DNA of 11,991 nucleotides from Rubrivivax sp. (lineage in GTDB: Bacteria; Pseudomonadota; Gammaproteobacteria; Burkholderiales; Burkholderiaceae), in NCBI GenBank assembly GCA_004211235.1, contig SEEY01000057.1, positions 1-11,991 on the forward strand. The letters are read 5' to 3'. Of this stretch, positions 1-7,479 are shown one piece after another. Each line of letters starts with the position of its first letter. The first letter of the stretch is position 1. A model generated the notes under the pieces. It worked only from the letters and a program-made list of their open reading frames with translations. It was not told the origin of the DNA and made no database searches. A program made the translations under genes and the position numbers.

Positions 1-1
1 G

Positions 2-1297
2 CCCGGCGGCACCGTGAACTCCTGGCTGGTGGACCTCATCAACGCGCTGACCGGCAACCTCGACCGTGAAGGCGGGGCGATGTTCGCCAGGGCGGCGGCG
101 TTTGCGCCCAACACCCAGGGCAGGCCGGGCAGTGGCAAGGGCATCACGACCGGCCGGCGGCAAAGCCGTGTGTCGGGCGCGCCCGAGGTGTTCGGCGAGC
201 TGCCCATCACCTTGATGGCCGAGGAGATGGAAACGGCCGGAGAGGGCCAGGTCAAGGCGCTGATCACCATCGCCAGCAACCCGGTGCTGTCGGCGCCGAA
301 CGGGCCGCGCATCGCCCGGGCGCTCGACGGCCTGGACTTCATGCTCAGCCTGGACATCTACGTCAACGAGACCACGCGCCATGCCGACGTCATCCTGCCG
401 GGGCTGTCGCCGCTGGAAGACCTGCATTTCGACGTCGCCTTCCCCCAGCTCAGCCACCGCAACCACGCTCGTTTCTCGGGGCCGGTGTTCGACGCGCCGG
501 CCGGCACGCCGCAGGAGTGGCAGACCCTCCTCAAGTTGTGCGCGCTGCTCGAAGGCCGCGGCGTCAACGTGGATGTGCAACAGCTCGACGATGAGGCCAT
601 CGCATCCGACGTGCGCCGTTTTGCCGGCGACAACACACCCACCATCCTCGCGGCGCTTGAGCCCTGGCGCGGCCCGGAGCGCCTCATCGATCTGCAGCTG
701 CGCGTGGGCCCCTACGGCGACCAGTTCGGCCGCTCGCCCGACGGGCTCAACCTCGCCAAGGTCAAGGGCGCCAGCACGGTGGAAGGCGGCGGTATCGACC
801 TCGGTGCGTTGACGCCGCGCATTCCCGAACTGCTGCGCACGCCGAGCGGCAGGATCGAGCTGGCGCCGCCGGCCATCCTGGCCGACCTGGCCCAGGTGAA
901 AGCCGAACCGGCGCCCGCGTTCAGCCTCATCGGCCGCCGCGACACGCGCTCGGGCAACAGCTGGATGCACAACCTGCCGGTGCTTGCCAAAGGGCCGGAG
1001 CGCTGCACGCTGCTGGTGAACCCGGGCGATGCCGAGCGCCTCGGTCTGACGGGATTCGCGAAAGTGAAGAGCGCCGTCGGCGAACTGGTGGCGCGCGTCG
1101 AGCGCAGTGCCGACATGAGCCCGGGTGTGGTCAGCCTGCCGCATGGCTGGGGGCACGGCCTGGCCGGGGTGCAACTGGCGGTGGCACGTGAGCGGCCGGG
1201 TGTGAACATGAATGCGCTGCTGGACGACGCCGCCCGCGACCCGCTCTCGGGCAACGCGGTGCTCAGCGGTGTGGCGGTGGAGATCGCCCCGGCCTAG
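2..1297 (+). CDS. Molybdopterin-dependent oxidoreductase, C-terminal part (5' end outside window)
   Basis: The reading frame is open from the left edge, so the true start lies upstream; the GTG at 14 is only an internal codon. About 431 residues are visible. They contain the back half of a molybdopterin (bis-MGD) oxidoreductase of the formate dehydrogenase/BisC/DMSO-reductase superfamily. Motifs include INALTGNLDREGG near the start, ITIASNPVLSAPNG about 85 residues in, and a stretch ending in HADVILPG that is typical of the domain binding the second MGD pterin. From about residue 310 to the end is a molydopterin-binding beta-barrel domain (SWMHNLPVL, LLVNPGDAERLGL, LPHGWGHG). The iron-sulfur and active-site residues would be in the missing half, so the substrate cannot be named. 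It ends in TAG and is followed by a strong hairpin, so it appears to be the last gene of its transcript. Family assignment is confident; electron donor and acceptor are unknown. Confidence 0.9.
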   Translation, partial: PGGTVNSWLVDLINALTGNLDREGGAMFARAAAFAPNTQGRPGSGKGITTGRRQSRVSGAPEVFGELPITLMAEEMETAGEGQVKALITIASNPVLSAPNGPRIARALDGLDFMLSLDIYVNETTRHADVILPGLSPLEDLHFDVAFPQLSHRNHARFSGPVFDAPAGTPQEWQTLLKLCALLEGRGVNVDVQQLDDEAIASDVRRFAGDNTPTILAALEPWRGPERLIDLQLRVGPYGDQFGRSPDGLNLAKVKGASTVEGGGIDLGALTPRIPELLRTPSGRIELAPPAILADLAQVKAEPAPAFSLIGRRDTRSGNSWMHNLPVLAKGPERCTLLVNPGDAERLGLTGFAKVKSAVGELVARVERSADMSPGVVSLPHGWGHGLAGVQLAVARERPGVNMNALLDDAARDPLSGNAVLSGVAVEIAPA

Positions 1298-1337
1298 AAG
1301 CCTGCCCGGCGTGGCCGGTTCAAGCGCTGCTGCGATG

Positions 1338-1377
1338 CAGAAATCACGCGCCGCGCCTGGCGGGCGGCGCATTTCTG
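1338..1377 (+). terminator. Hairpin terminator after the oxidoreductase gene
   Basis: An outer arm CAGAAAT (1338-1344) pairs perfectly with ATTTCTG (1371-1377). Inside it GCGCCGC (1348-1354) pairs with GCGGCGC (1364-1370), leaving a 3-nt bulge on the 5' side and a 9-nt loop. The very GC-rich stem flanked by A-rich and T-rich arms, starting 41 bases after the stop codon, fits an intrinsic terminator. The T-run is short, so termination efficiency is uncertain. It also insulates the riboswitch-controlled gene that follows. Confidence 0.65.
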
Positions 1378-1401
1378 ACCCCCGCCACCTAGACTGGACC
1401 C

Positions 1402-1504
1402 GTTTCACAACCCAGAGGGCAAACCCGTCGAAAGGCGGGGACGCAAAGCTTCCGGCCTACCGCACCTGCCTCGCGCAGTGCCATGGCAGCGGGGCCGCCA
1501 AGAC
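1402..1504 (+). promoter_or_regulatory. Cyclic di-GMP-I riboswitch (GEMM-I) leader of the S53 peptidase gene
   Basis: The conserved GEMM-I parts occur in order: AGGGCAAAC at 1416-1424; a six-base-pair stem closed by a GAAA tetraloop (1424-1429 with 1434-1439, loop 1430-1433); GGGACGCAAAGC at 1438-1449; TCCGGCCTA at 1451-1459; and AGCGGGG near 1488-1494. These match the Vibrio cholerae Vc2 aptamer as I remember it. CGG (1453-1455) can pair with CCG (1495-1497), and TGCC (1467-1470) with GGCA (1485-1488), to form the second helix. A short P1 is possible between GTTT (1402-1405) and AAGAC (1501-1504 used). A weak -10-like TAGACT at 1390-1395 would start transcription near 1402, exactly at P1, but I see no convincing -35. 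The only gene downstream is the peptidase starting at 1550. Identity is confident; the direction of control cannot be read from the aptamer. Confidence 0.93.
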
Positions 1505-1515
1505 CTCGCGTCTTG
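1499..1515 (+). promoter_or_regulatory. Candidate riboswitch expression platform hairpin
   Basis: CAAGAC (1499-1504) and GTCTTG (1510-1515) form a perfect 6-bp stem with a 5-nt loop. Its 5' arm is the same segment that would form the 3' strand of riboswitch P1, so the two cannot coexist. No T-run follows, so a classical terminator is unlikely. TCTTG (1511-1515) could instead pair with CAAGA (1538-1542), just upstream of the peptidase start codon at 1550. Confidence 0.45.
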
Positions 1516-1549
1516 CCCGGCGTGGCCCTCTTCACTGCAAGAACAAGCC

Positions 1550-3334
1550 ATGCGCCGCACCCGCCTTTCCTGGACCCTGAGCTCCCTCGCCCTCGCGGCC
1601 CTGACCGCCTGCGGCGGCGGCGGGGATGCAGGCAGCGGCACCACGACGACGACCCTGCAGTCCGGCGACGCGCCCGCTGCCGTCACGCTCGACGTGCAGC
1701 TCGACGCCGACGACCCGGCCGCCGGCATCGAGGCGCAGCCCAGCTTCCACATGGCCGCCGCCGAGCTGGATGAACCGGTCGACGGCGCGGAGCCGCACCG
1801 GGCGCAGGCAGCGGCCGGCGTGGCCACCAAAGGCCTGACGCTGGCGGCACTGGACGACGCGCTGCGCCCGCGCGCGCTGGCCGCCGGCAGCGGCGAGGCC
1901 GCGCCGATGGCAGCCACGACGACGGTGACCACCTACACGCCGGCCCAGATCCGCGCGGCCTATGGACAGCCCGCACTGACGGCCGCTGCGGCGCAGCTCG
2001 GCGCCGGCCAGACGATCTACATCGTCAACGCCAGGCACGACCCCAACATCGCCGCCGAGCTGGCCGCGTTCAACGCCAAGTTCGGCCTGCCGGCCTGCTC
2101 GACGCGCACGCTCGCGGCGGGCGCAGCACTGCCGCTGGCGGCCGCTGCCACCACGGGCTGCGAGCTGGTGGTCGCCTACAGCGCCGGCGCCAACCTGACG
2201 TCGACCGCGCCGGCCTACGACAGCGGCTGGGCCACCGAGATCGCGCTGGACGTGCAGTGGGCGCATGCCACCGCACCGCTGGCGCGCATCGTCCTGATCG
2301 AGGCGCCGGACGCAGGTGTCGCCAGCCTGTCCAACGCCGTGGCGCTGGCCAACAAGATGGGCCCGGGCGTCGTGTCCATGAGCTTCGGCGCGGCGGAAGG
2401 CAGCTGGACGACGAGCTATGACAGCGCCTTCTCGGCCGCCAACATGAGCTACGTCGCCGCCACCGGCGACAACGGCGCCGCCGTGTCCTGGCCATCGGCC
2501 TCGAGCAAGGTGCTGGCCGTGGGCGGCACGACGCTCGGCTGGAGCGGCAGCGGCGCCCGCAGCGAGACCACCTGGACCGGCACCGGCGGCGGCACCAGCG
2601 CCTATGTCGCGCTGCCGAGCTACCAGAGCGGCAGCATTGCCGGCTACGCGCGCCGCGCGGTGGCGGACGTGGCCTTCAACGCCAACCCCAACTCCGGCCA
2701 GTACGTGGCGCTGATCAGCCCGGGCACCACGGCGACCCGCTGGGTCAGCGCCGGCGGCACCAGCCTGTCCACGCCGCAATGGGCCGGCCTGCTCGCGGTG
2801 GCCAACGCGGTACGGGCCGCGTCGGCCAAGGCTGCGCTGGGCCAGCCGCATGCCGCGATCTACCAGCAGATCGGCGCCGTGCCGACGCAGTACGCCTCCG
2901 CCTTCAAGGACGTGGCCACCGGCAGCAACGGCAGCTGCGCGACCTGCACGGCCAAGGGCGGCTACGACACGCCGACCGGCTGGGGCACGCCGAACGTGAC
3001 GGCCCTGCTGACCAGCCTCGGCGCCGCCACGGCGGGCACGAGCACGGCCACACCCGTCACCACCGCCGCCCCCAGGCTGACGACGACCAGCCTCACCGGC
3101 ACTGCCGGCAAGGCCTTCAGCGGCAGCATCGGCTACAGCGCGCCGGGCGCCAGTTCGCTGTCGATCAGCATCAGCGGCGCGGCCAGCGGCATGGGCTTCT
3201 CGGCCAGCAGCGGCGGGATCGCCGTCAGCTGGGCCAAGCCTGTCACGGGCAGCGTCAACCTGGTCGTCACGCTGAAGGACAACCTGGGCCAGACGACCAC
3301 GGGCACGGTGGCGGTGAAGATCAACGCGTCGTGA
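1550..3334 (+). CDS. Sedolisin-family (S53) serine-carboxyl peptidase with lipoprotein signal
   Basis: This 594-residue protein is predicted to cleave proteins outside the cytoplasm. Residues 1-20 are a lipoprotein signal ending in LTA-Cys21, followed by a Gly/Thr-rich linker. The catalytic domain spans about 125-490. Glu230 and Asp234 lie in TEIALD, Asp307 in ATGDNG (oxyanion site), and Ser405 in GGTSLSTP; this is the Glu/Asp/Asp/Ser set of S53 enzymes. Calcium-site-like residues are in FKDVATGSNG and GYDTPTGWGTPN (about 452-481). Residues 505-594 form a Thr/Ser-rich, probably beta-sandwich domain. The 100 residues before the catalytic domain are short for a pro-kumamolisin activation domain and show no motif of it that I recognise. 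I chose ATG 1550 rather than an in-frame ATG at 1478 because 1478 lies inside the riboswitch and 1550 gives a clean signal peptide. It is transcribed alone and ends 21 bp from a convergent kinase gene. Confidence 0.9.
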   Translation: MRRTRLSWTLSSLALAALTACGGGGDAGSGTTTTTLQSGDAPAAVTLDVQLDADDPAAGIEAQPSFHMAAAELDEPVDGAEPHRAQAAAGVATKGLTLAALDDALRPRALAAGSGEAAPMAATTTVTTYTPAQIRAAYGQPALTAAAAQLGAGQTIYIVNARHDPNIAAELAAFNAKFGLPACSTRTLAAGAALPLAAAATTGCELVVAYSAGANLTSTAPAYDSGWATEIALDVQWAHATAPLARIVLIEAPDAGVASLSNAVALANKMGPGVVSMSFGAAEGSWTTSYDSAFSAANMSYVAATGDNGAAVSWPSASSKVLAVGGTTLGWSGSGARSETTWTGTGGGTSAYVALPSYQSGSIAGYARRAVADVAFNANPNSGQYVALISPGTTATRWVSAGGTSLSTPQWAGLLAVANAVRAASAKAALGQPHAAIYQQIGAVPTQYASAFKDVATGSNGSCATCTAKGGYDTPTGWGTPNVTALLTSLGAATAGTSTATPVTTAAPRLTTTSLTGTAGKAFSGSIGYSAPGASSLSISISGAASGMGFSASSGGIAVSWAKPVTGSVNLVVTLKDNLGQTTTGTVAVKINAS

Positions 3335-3355
3335 CCGCCGCGGCGCGCGTCCACG

Positions 3356-4570
3356 TCAGGTCGGCGACGCGCCCGCTTCATCCGTGTCGGCACCGGCAGA
3401 CCTCGGGAAGGTCGCCGTGAAGATCGTGCCTGTCTCCCTCGTCGAGACGACCCCAATCGTGCCGCCATGGGCATGGGCGATCTCGCGCACGATGAACAGG
3501 CCCAGACCGACGCTGGTGGCATCGCCCGGCGGCGTCATGCCGCGCGTCATGGCGTCGAACAGCGTCGGCAGCAGCGCGCCCGGAATCGGGTCGCCATGGT
3601 TCTGGACGGTGATCGAGAACGTGTCCGCGCCGATGGACGAGGTCACCACCACCGGTGCGTCCGGGGCGCCATAGCTGACCGCATTGGCCACCAGGTTGCC
3701 GAGCAGCTGCGTGAGGCGATCCGGCGCCCCCACGCAGGGACCCGCGCCGACCAGGAGATGGTCGATGTGCCGCGACGGCCAGGCCACCCGCAGGTCGGCC
3801 AAGGCCTCGGCGACCAGCTTGTGCAGCTCGATCGGTTGGACATTCGCCGGCAGGCCCGGCCCGAGGCGGCCGCGGCTGAAGTCGAGCACGTCCGAGATCA
3901 GCCGCACGGCGCGCCTCGTCGACCGCTCCAGGCGCTCGAGCGCCAGCGACTGGCGGGCGTCCAGCGTCGTGCGGCTCAGCAGCTGCGCGCTCATCTGGAT
4001 CACGGACAGCGGGTTGCGCAGATCGTGGCTGACGATGGCCACCATCTGTTCGGCGAAGTGCGCGCGGTCCTCGGCCAGCGCCTGGAGCCGATCACGCTCG
4101 GACTGCGACGCGCGCAGCGCCTGCTGGGCAGCCTGCTCCTGGGCGAGCAGCTCCTCCGCGGTGCGGCGCGCGCGCAGCAGTTCCTGCTCGTAGCGGTGCC
4201 GGTCCTCGGCGACGAAGACGGCCACCTCGTGCACCGCCTGCTCGCCATGCCCGCCGCGGCGCGCATTCCAGACCGCCGGCAACTTGCGCCCGTCGCTATG
4301 GATGAGTTCCAGCTTGACCTCGGCCACAGAGCCCTGGATGGCCATCAGCGGCGCCCAGTGCGTCTGGTGGAAGATGCGCCCGCCCATCGTCAGCAGGTCC
4401 TGCAGGCGACGCTTGCCGACGAGTTCGCTCGCGTCGCGTCCGATCCAGCTGCAGAAGGTCCGGTTCACGCGCTGGATGACACCGTCGGGCGACGTGACCA
4501 TGAGGCCGCAGGGCGCGTCTTCGTACAGCGCCTGCGCCGTCAGCGGCGCGGCCGCAGCTGGCTCGTCCAT
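3356..4570 (-). CDS. Cytoplasmic PAS sensor histidine kinase, coupled to the RsbQ-like hydrolase
   Basis: The protein has 404 residues and no signal peptide or membrane segment. A PAS domain covers about 10-122, with the stretch GGRIFHQTHWAPLMAIQG followed by an SDGRKLP segment. A coiled coil runs from about 125 to 172. The HisKA domain has the phospho-acceptor His182 in IVSHDLRNPL, and an HATPase_c domain follows with N-box NLVANAVSYG (292-301), G1-like VQNHGDPIP (322-330) and G2 VGLGLFIV (354-361). No receiver domain is present and no response regulator gene is adjacent, so it is an orphan kinase here. Its ATG begins one base after the TGA of the upstream hydrolase (TGAGATG), so translation is very probably coupled. 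By analogy with Bacillus RsbQ-RsbP, I infer that the PAS domain senses a product or state of the hydrolase. It converges on the S53 peptidase gene. Confidence 0.9.
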   Translation of the reverse strand: MDEPAAAAPLTAQALYEDAPCGLMVTSPDGVIQRVNRTFCSWIGRDASELVGKRRLQDLLTMGGRIFHQTHWAPLMAIQGSVAEVKLELIHSDGRKLPAVWNARRGGHGEQAVHEVAVFVAEDRHRYEQELLRARRTAEELLAQEQAAQQALRASQSERDRLQALAEDRAHFAEQMVAIVSHDLRNPLSVIQMSAQLLSRTTLDARQSLALERLERSTRRAVRLISDVLDFSRGRLGPGLPANVQPIELHKLVAEALADLRVAWPSRHIDHLLVGAGPCVGAPDRLTQLLGNLVANAVSYGAPDAPVVVTSSIGADTFSITVQNHGDPIPGALLPTLFDAMTRGMTPPGDATSVGLGLFIVREIAHAHGGTIGVVSTRETGTIFTATFPRSAGADTDEAGASPT

Positions 4571-4571
4571 C

Positions 4572-5381
4572 TCAATAGGCCAGGCTGCTCAGGAACTCGT
4601 CGACGGCGGCGCGGCTGGCGCTGGGCGCGCTGAGGTGGGGGCAGTGCCCCGTGTTCTCGATCAGCCGCAGCGTTGCGTTCGGCAGCGTTCGGCTCATGTA
4701 CTCGCCCACCGCCTGCGGGGCGATCAGGTCGTCTGTGCACTGCAGGATCAGCGTCGGCGTCGCGAGTCGGCTCAGGTCGGCCCGGTTGTCGGACATGAAG
4801 GTCACGCGGGCGAATTGCTTGGCGATTTCCGGATCCGTCCGGCAGAAGCTGTTGGTCAGCTCCACGCCCAGCTCGGGTTGCTCCGGCGACCCCATGATGG
4901 CCGGCGCCATGGTGCTGGACCAGCCCAGGTAGTTGCTCTCCAGCGTTTCCAGCAGCGACTCGATGTCGCCGCGCTCGAAGCCGCCGACATAGTCGCCCTC
5001 GTTGATGTAGCAGGGGGAGGGTCCGATCATGACCTGGGCGGCAAAGCGCCCCGGTGCCTTCAGGTCGGCCAGCATGCCGATCATGGCGCTGACGGAGTGG
5101 CCGACGAAGATGACCGGCCCCCGGGCGCAGTGGTCCAGCACGTCCACCAGGTCGTCCGCGTAACCCTGCAGCGTGTCGTACTTCCTGCGGTCATAGGCGG
5201 ACAGGTCCGAGGCGCCGCTACCGACCAGGTCGAAAGTGACGACGCGGAACCGGCTTTCGAACGCCGGCGCCACCAGGCGCCACATGTGCTGATCGCAGCC
5301 GAAGCCGTGGGCGAACACCATCGTCGCGGGGCCATCGCCGGCGATGTGGATGTTGTTTCGCTTCAGTACGTCCACGGCCAT
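4572..5381 (-). CDS. RsbQ/KAI2-like alpha/beta hydrolase
   Basis: The protein has 269 residues, the length I recall for Bacillus subtilis RsbQ and within one residue of plant KAI2. The N-terminus, VLKRNNIHIAGDG followed by FAHGFGCDQHMW, is characteristic of this group. The triad is Ser96 (VGHSVSA), Asp217 or Asp218 (CTDDLIAP) and His246 (TGHCPHLSAP), almost the same positions as in RsbQ/KAI2. There is no signal peptide, so it is cytoplasmic. In Bacillus, RsbQ activates the PAS-phosphatase RsbP in energy stress; here the partner is instead a PAS histidine kinase encoded one base downstream. The ATG at 5379-5381 is chosen from protein length, although GGAAGG (5382-5387) directly abuts it; a GTG two codons in (5373-5375) would have better spacing. 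An upstream in-frame ATG at 5489 would add a tail reaching into the neighbouring kinase gene and is unlikely. The natural ligand is unknown. Confidence 0.88.
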   Translation of the reverse strand: MAVDVLKRNNIHIAGDGPATMVFAHGFGCDQHMWRLVAPAFESRFRVVTFDLVGSGASDLSAYDRRKYDTLQGYADDLVDVLDHCARGPVIFVGHSVSAMIGMLADLKAPGRFAAQVMIGPSPCYINEGDYVGGFERGDIESLLETLESNYLGWSSTMAPAIMGSPEQPELGVELTNSFCRTDPEIAKQFARVTFMSDNRADLSRLATPTLILQCTDDLIAPQAVGEYMSRTLPNATLRLIENTGHCPHLSAPSASRAAVDEFLSSLAY

Positions 5382-5464
5382 CCTTCCATGCCTGAACGGC
5401 AAGCATGTTCTGCGCCAAATGATAGTGGGCGGGTTTCGGCCTCCTGTCCCATGCGCCGGGGGCG

Positions 5465-6772
5465 TCAGGCCGGGCCGGTGCACTCCCACTGAATCCGCGC
5501 GACCAGACCGCCGCCCTCGCGCCCCAGCAGCATCAGCCTCGCACCCTCGCTGCGTGCAATGCGCTCGACGATGGCCAGACCGAGGCCGGAACCCGGCGCG
5601 CCGCCCCGCGCGGCGTCGCCGCGCTGGAAGGGGCGCTTCAACTCGTCGACCCTTCCGGGCGCGATGCCGGGGCCGCGGTCGCGCACTTCGATCCAGGCCT
5701 CATTGCCGTCCTCACCGCAGGCCAGCTCGATGGGCGGCGCGCCGTGACGCTGTGCGTTGACGACCAGATTGAGCACGAGGCGGCGCAGCGCCTGCGGCCG
5801 GGCGAGCCGGCGCACGGCCGGGCTGTCGGCCAGCAGCGGCTGCGGCAGGCCCGGCGCCAGTGCCAGGGTCTCGGCCAGGAACTGGCGCAGCTCGATGGCC
5901 ACCGGCGGCAGCTCCTGCTCGGCAGGATGGGCGGCGCGCGCGTAGTCGAGGAACTGCGTCAGCAAGCCGTCCAGGCCGTGCAGGCTGCTGTCCAGCGTGT
6001 CGAGCAGCTCCCGGTCGCCCTGGCCGGCATCGCGCAGCAACTCGCTGGCGAGGCGGATCTTGGCCAGCGGCGTGCGCAGGTCGTGCGACAGGCCGGCCAG
6101 CATGAGCAGCCGCTCTTCCTCGTCGCGGGCCAGCGCCTCGGCCATCTCGTTGAAGCCGCGCGCCAGCGCCGCGGTCTCGGCCGGGCCGTCGGTGGGGAGC
6201 GCCAGCCGCCGCTGGCCCGCGCCCACGGCCTCGGCTGCCTGGACGAGGCGCGCCAGCGGCCGGTTGATGCGGCGCTGGATCAGCCAGGCGCCGAGCAGCG
6301 CCAGCGCACCGCTGATGGCACTGGCGATGATCCACGTGCGCGCGAAGCGATGCGCCGGCTGCACCGACGGCGTGACCAGCCAGAAGGCCACGCCCGGCGG
6401 GCGCACGGCGATCAGGCCGCTGCCCTCGCGACGCCATTCGAGTTGCTCGGCCGTGATGCCGAGCTGGGCGGCCAGCTCGGCCAGGAAGCCCCGTTCCAGC
6501 AGCGACGTGCGCCCTTGGCGTAGGTCTTCCATGCCGGACGCGGCACGGGCATTGAAGCGGGCGACGAAGCCGGCGCGCTGGGCTTCAGGCAGCAGGCTCA
6601 GGCCCTCGCCCACGGCCTGCAGGCTGCGTGCCGTGGCTTCCGCCGACTGACGGATCCTCGGCCTGGCGATGAACTGCCCGTAGGCCAGTGCGTTGACGAT
6701 CTGGCCGACGACGATCAGGGCAACGATGAGCCAGACGTTGCGGCCGAACAGCGTTGAAAGGCCGAGCTTCAT
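5465..6772 (-). CDS. EnvZ-type membrane sensor histidine kinase
   Basis: The protein has 435 residues. A transmembrane segment lies at about 13-33, a periplasmic sensor domain at 34-146, and a second transmembrane segment at about 147-166. A HAMP domain (from RRINRPLARLV) leads to HisKA with His230 in GLSHDLRTPLAKIRLA, closely similar to the EnvZ H-box. HATPase_c follows with Asn339 in LVVNAQRHG, G1 DRGPGI (365-370) and G2 GSGLGLA (394-400). The periplasmic domain is of the small, poorly conserved EnvZ/CpxA-like kind, and I cannot predict its signal. The ATG overlaps the stop codon of the response regulator (ATGA at 6769-6772), so the two are co-translated. The start was chosen by this overlap and by the N-terminal membrane segment. 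A longer frame running up to 7486 is only read-through across the regulator in another frame. Confidence 0.93.
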   Translation of the reverse strand: MKLGLSTLFGRNVWLIVALIVVGQIVNALAYGQFIARPRIRQSAEATARSLQAVGEGLSLLPEAQRAGFVARFNARAASGMEDLRQGRTSLLERGFLAELAAQLGITAEQLEWRREGSGLIAVRPPGVAFWLVTPSVQPAHRFARTWIIASAISGALALLGAWLIQRRINRPLARLVQAAEAVGAGQRRLALPTDGPAETAALARGFNEMAEALARDEEERLLMLAGLSHDLRTPLAKIRLASELLRDAGQGDRELLDTLDSSLHGLDGLLTQFLDYARAAHPAEQELPPVAIELRQFLAETLALAPGLPQPLLADSPAVRRLARPQALRRLVLNLVVNAQRHGAPPIELACGEDGNEAWIEVRDRGPGIAPGRVDELKRPFQRGDAARGGAPGSGLGLAIVERIARSEGARLMLLGREGGGLVARIQWECTGPA

Positions 6773-7479
6773 CGCGCGTCGGGCTCGGGCAGGAAGACGT
6801 AGCCCAGGCCCCACACGGTCTGGATGTGGCGCGGCGCGCCAGGGTCGGCCTCGATGATCCGACGCAGCCGCATGACCTGGACGTCCAGGCTGCGGTCGCT
6901 CACGCCATGCTCGTCGCCATGGGCCATCGTCAGCAGCTTCTCGCGGCCGAGCGGGCGGTTGGGCTGGCTGGCCAGCGCGCGCAGCAGCTGGAACTCGACG
7001 GTGCTGATCTCCACCGCCACGCCGTCGCGTTCCAGGCGGCGCTGGCTGGGGTAGAGCGTGAACGGGCCGAAGCTCACGGCGGCCTCGCCGGCCGGGCCGA
7101 GATGGGCGCCGAGCTGCTGCTGGCGCCGCACCATCGCCTGGATGCGCGCCAGCAGCTCGCGCGGCGCGAAGGGCTTGGCAAGGTAGTCGTCCGCGCCCAT
7201 CTCCAGGCCCAGCACGCGGTCCACGAGATCGCTGCGCGCGGTCAGCATCAGGATGGGAATGGTCTCGCCCTGGCCGCGCAGGCGGCGGCACAGCGACAGG
7301 CCGTCCTCGCCGGGCATCATCAGGTCCAGCACCAGCACGTCGAAGCGCTCGCGTGCCAGCAACTGGGCGGCGGCGGCGGCGTCGGGCACGGCGCGCACGC
7401 TCAGGCCGTGCTCCGTGAGGTAGCGCTGCAGCAGGCCGCGCAGCTCGGCTTCGTCGTCGGCGATCAGGATGCGGCTCAT
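6769..7479 (-). CDS. OmpR-family response regulator
   Basis: The protein has 236 residues. The receiver domain (1-120) has the acidic pair in ADDE, phospho-acceptor Asp52 in VLDLMMPGEDG, Thr80 in MLTAR and Lys102 in LAKPF. The winged-helix Trans_reg_C domain (about 135-230) contains STVEFQLLRALASQPNRPLGRE, DRSLDVQVMRLRRIIE with its recognition helix, and TVWGLGYVF. It is the cytoplasmic output partner of the kinase that follows with a 4-base overlap. The start ATG at 7477-7479 gives the canonical MSRILIADDE N-terminus; upstream in-frame sequence runs through the divergent gene and is non-genuine. No strong ribosome site is visible in front of it. It faces the serine hydrolase/esterase pair across a 144-bp divergent region, which makes those genes natural candidate targets, by inference only. 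Confidence 0.94.
   Translation of the reverse strand: MSRILIADDEAELRGLLQRYLTEHGLSVRAVPDAAAAAQLLARERFDVLVLDLMMPGEDGLSLCRRLRGQGETIPILMLTARSDLVDRVLGLEMGADDYLAKPFAPRELLARIQAMVRRQQQLGAHLGPAGEAAVSFGPFTLYPSQRRLERDGVAVEISTVEFQLLRALASQPNRPLGREKLLTMAHGDEHGVSDRSLDVQVMRLRRIIEADPGAPRHIQTVWGLGYVFLPEPDAR

Noticed and set aside
1303..1527. A 14-base repeat TGCCCGGCGTGGCC at 1303-1316 and 1514-1527
   Set aside because: Identical but short, GC-rich and without paired structure or attachment-site context. Chance is a sufficient explanation.
1532..2851. Long open frame antisense to the S53 peptidase gene
   Set aside because: Arg/Gly-rich composition, no domain, and complete overlap with a gene bearing catalytic motifs. 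It is a by-product of high GC third positions.
3467..5492. Long + strand open frames across the hydrolase and PAS kinase genes
   Set aside because: They are complementary to two clear coding genes with conserved active sites and show no family features of their own.
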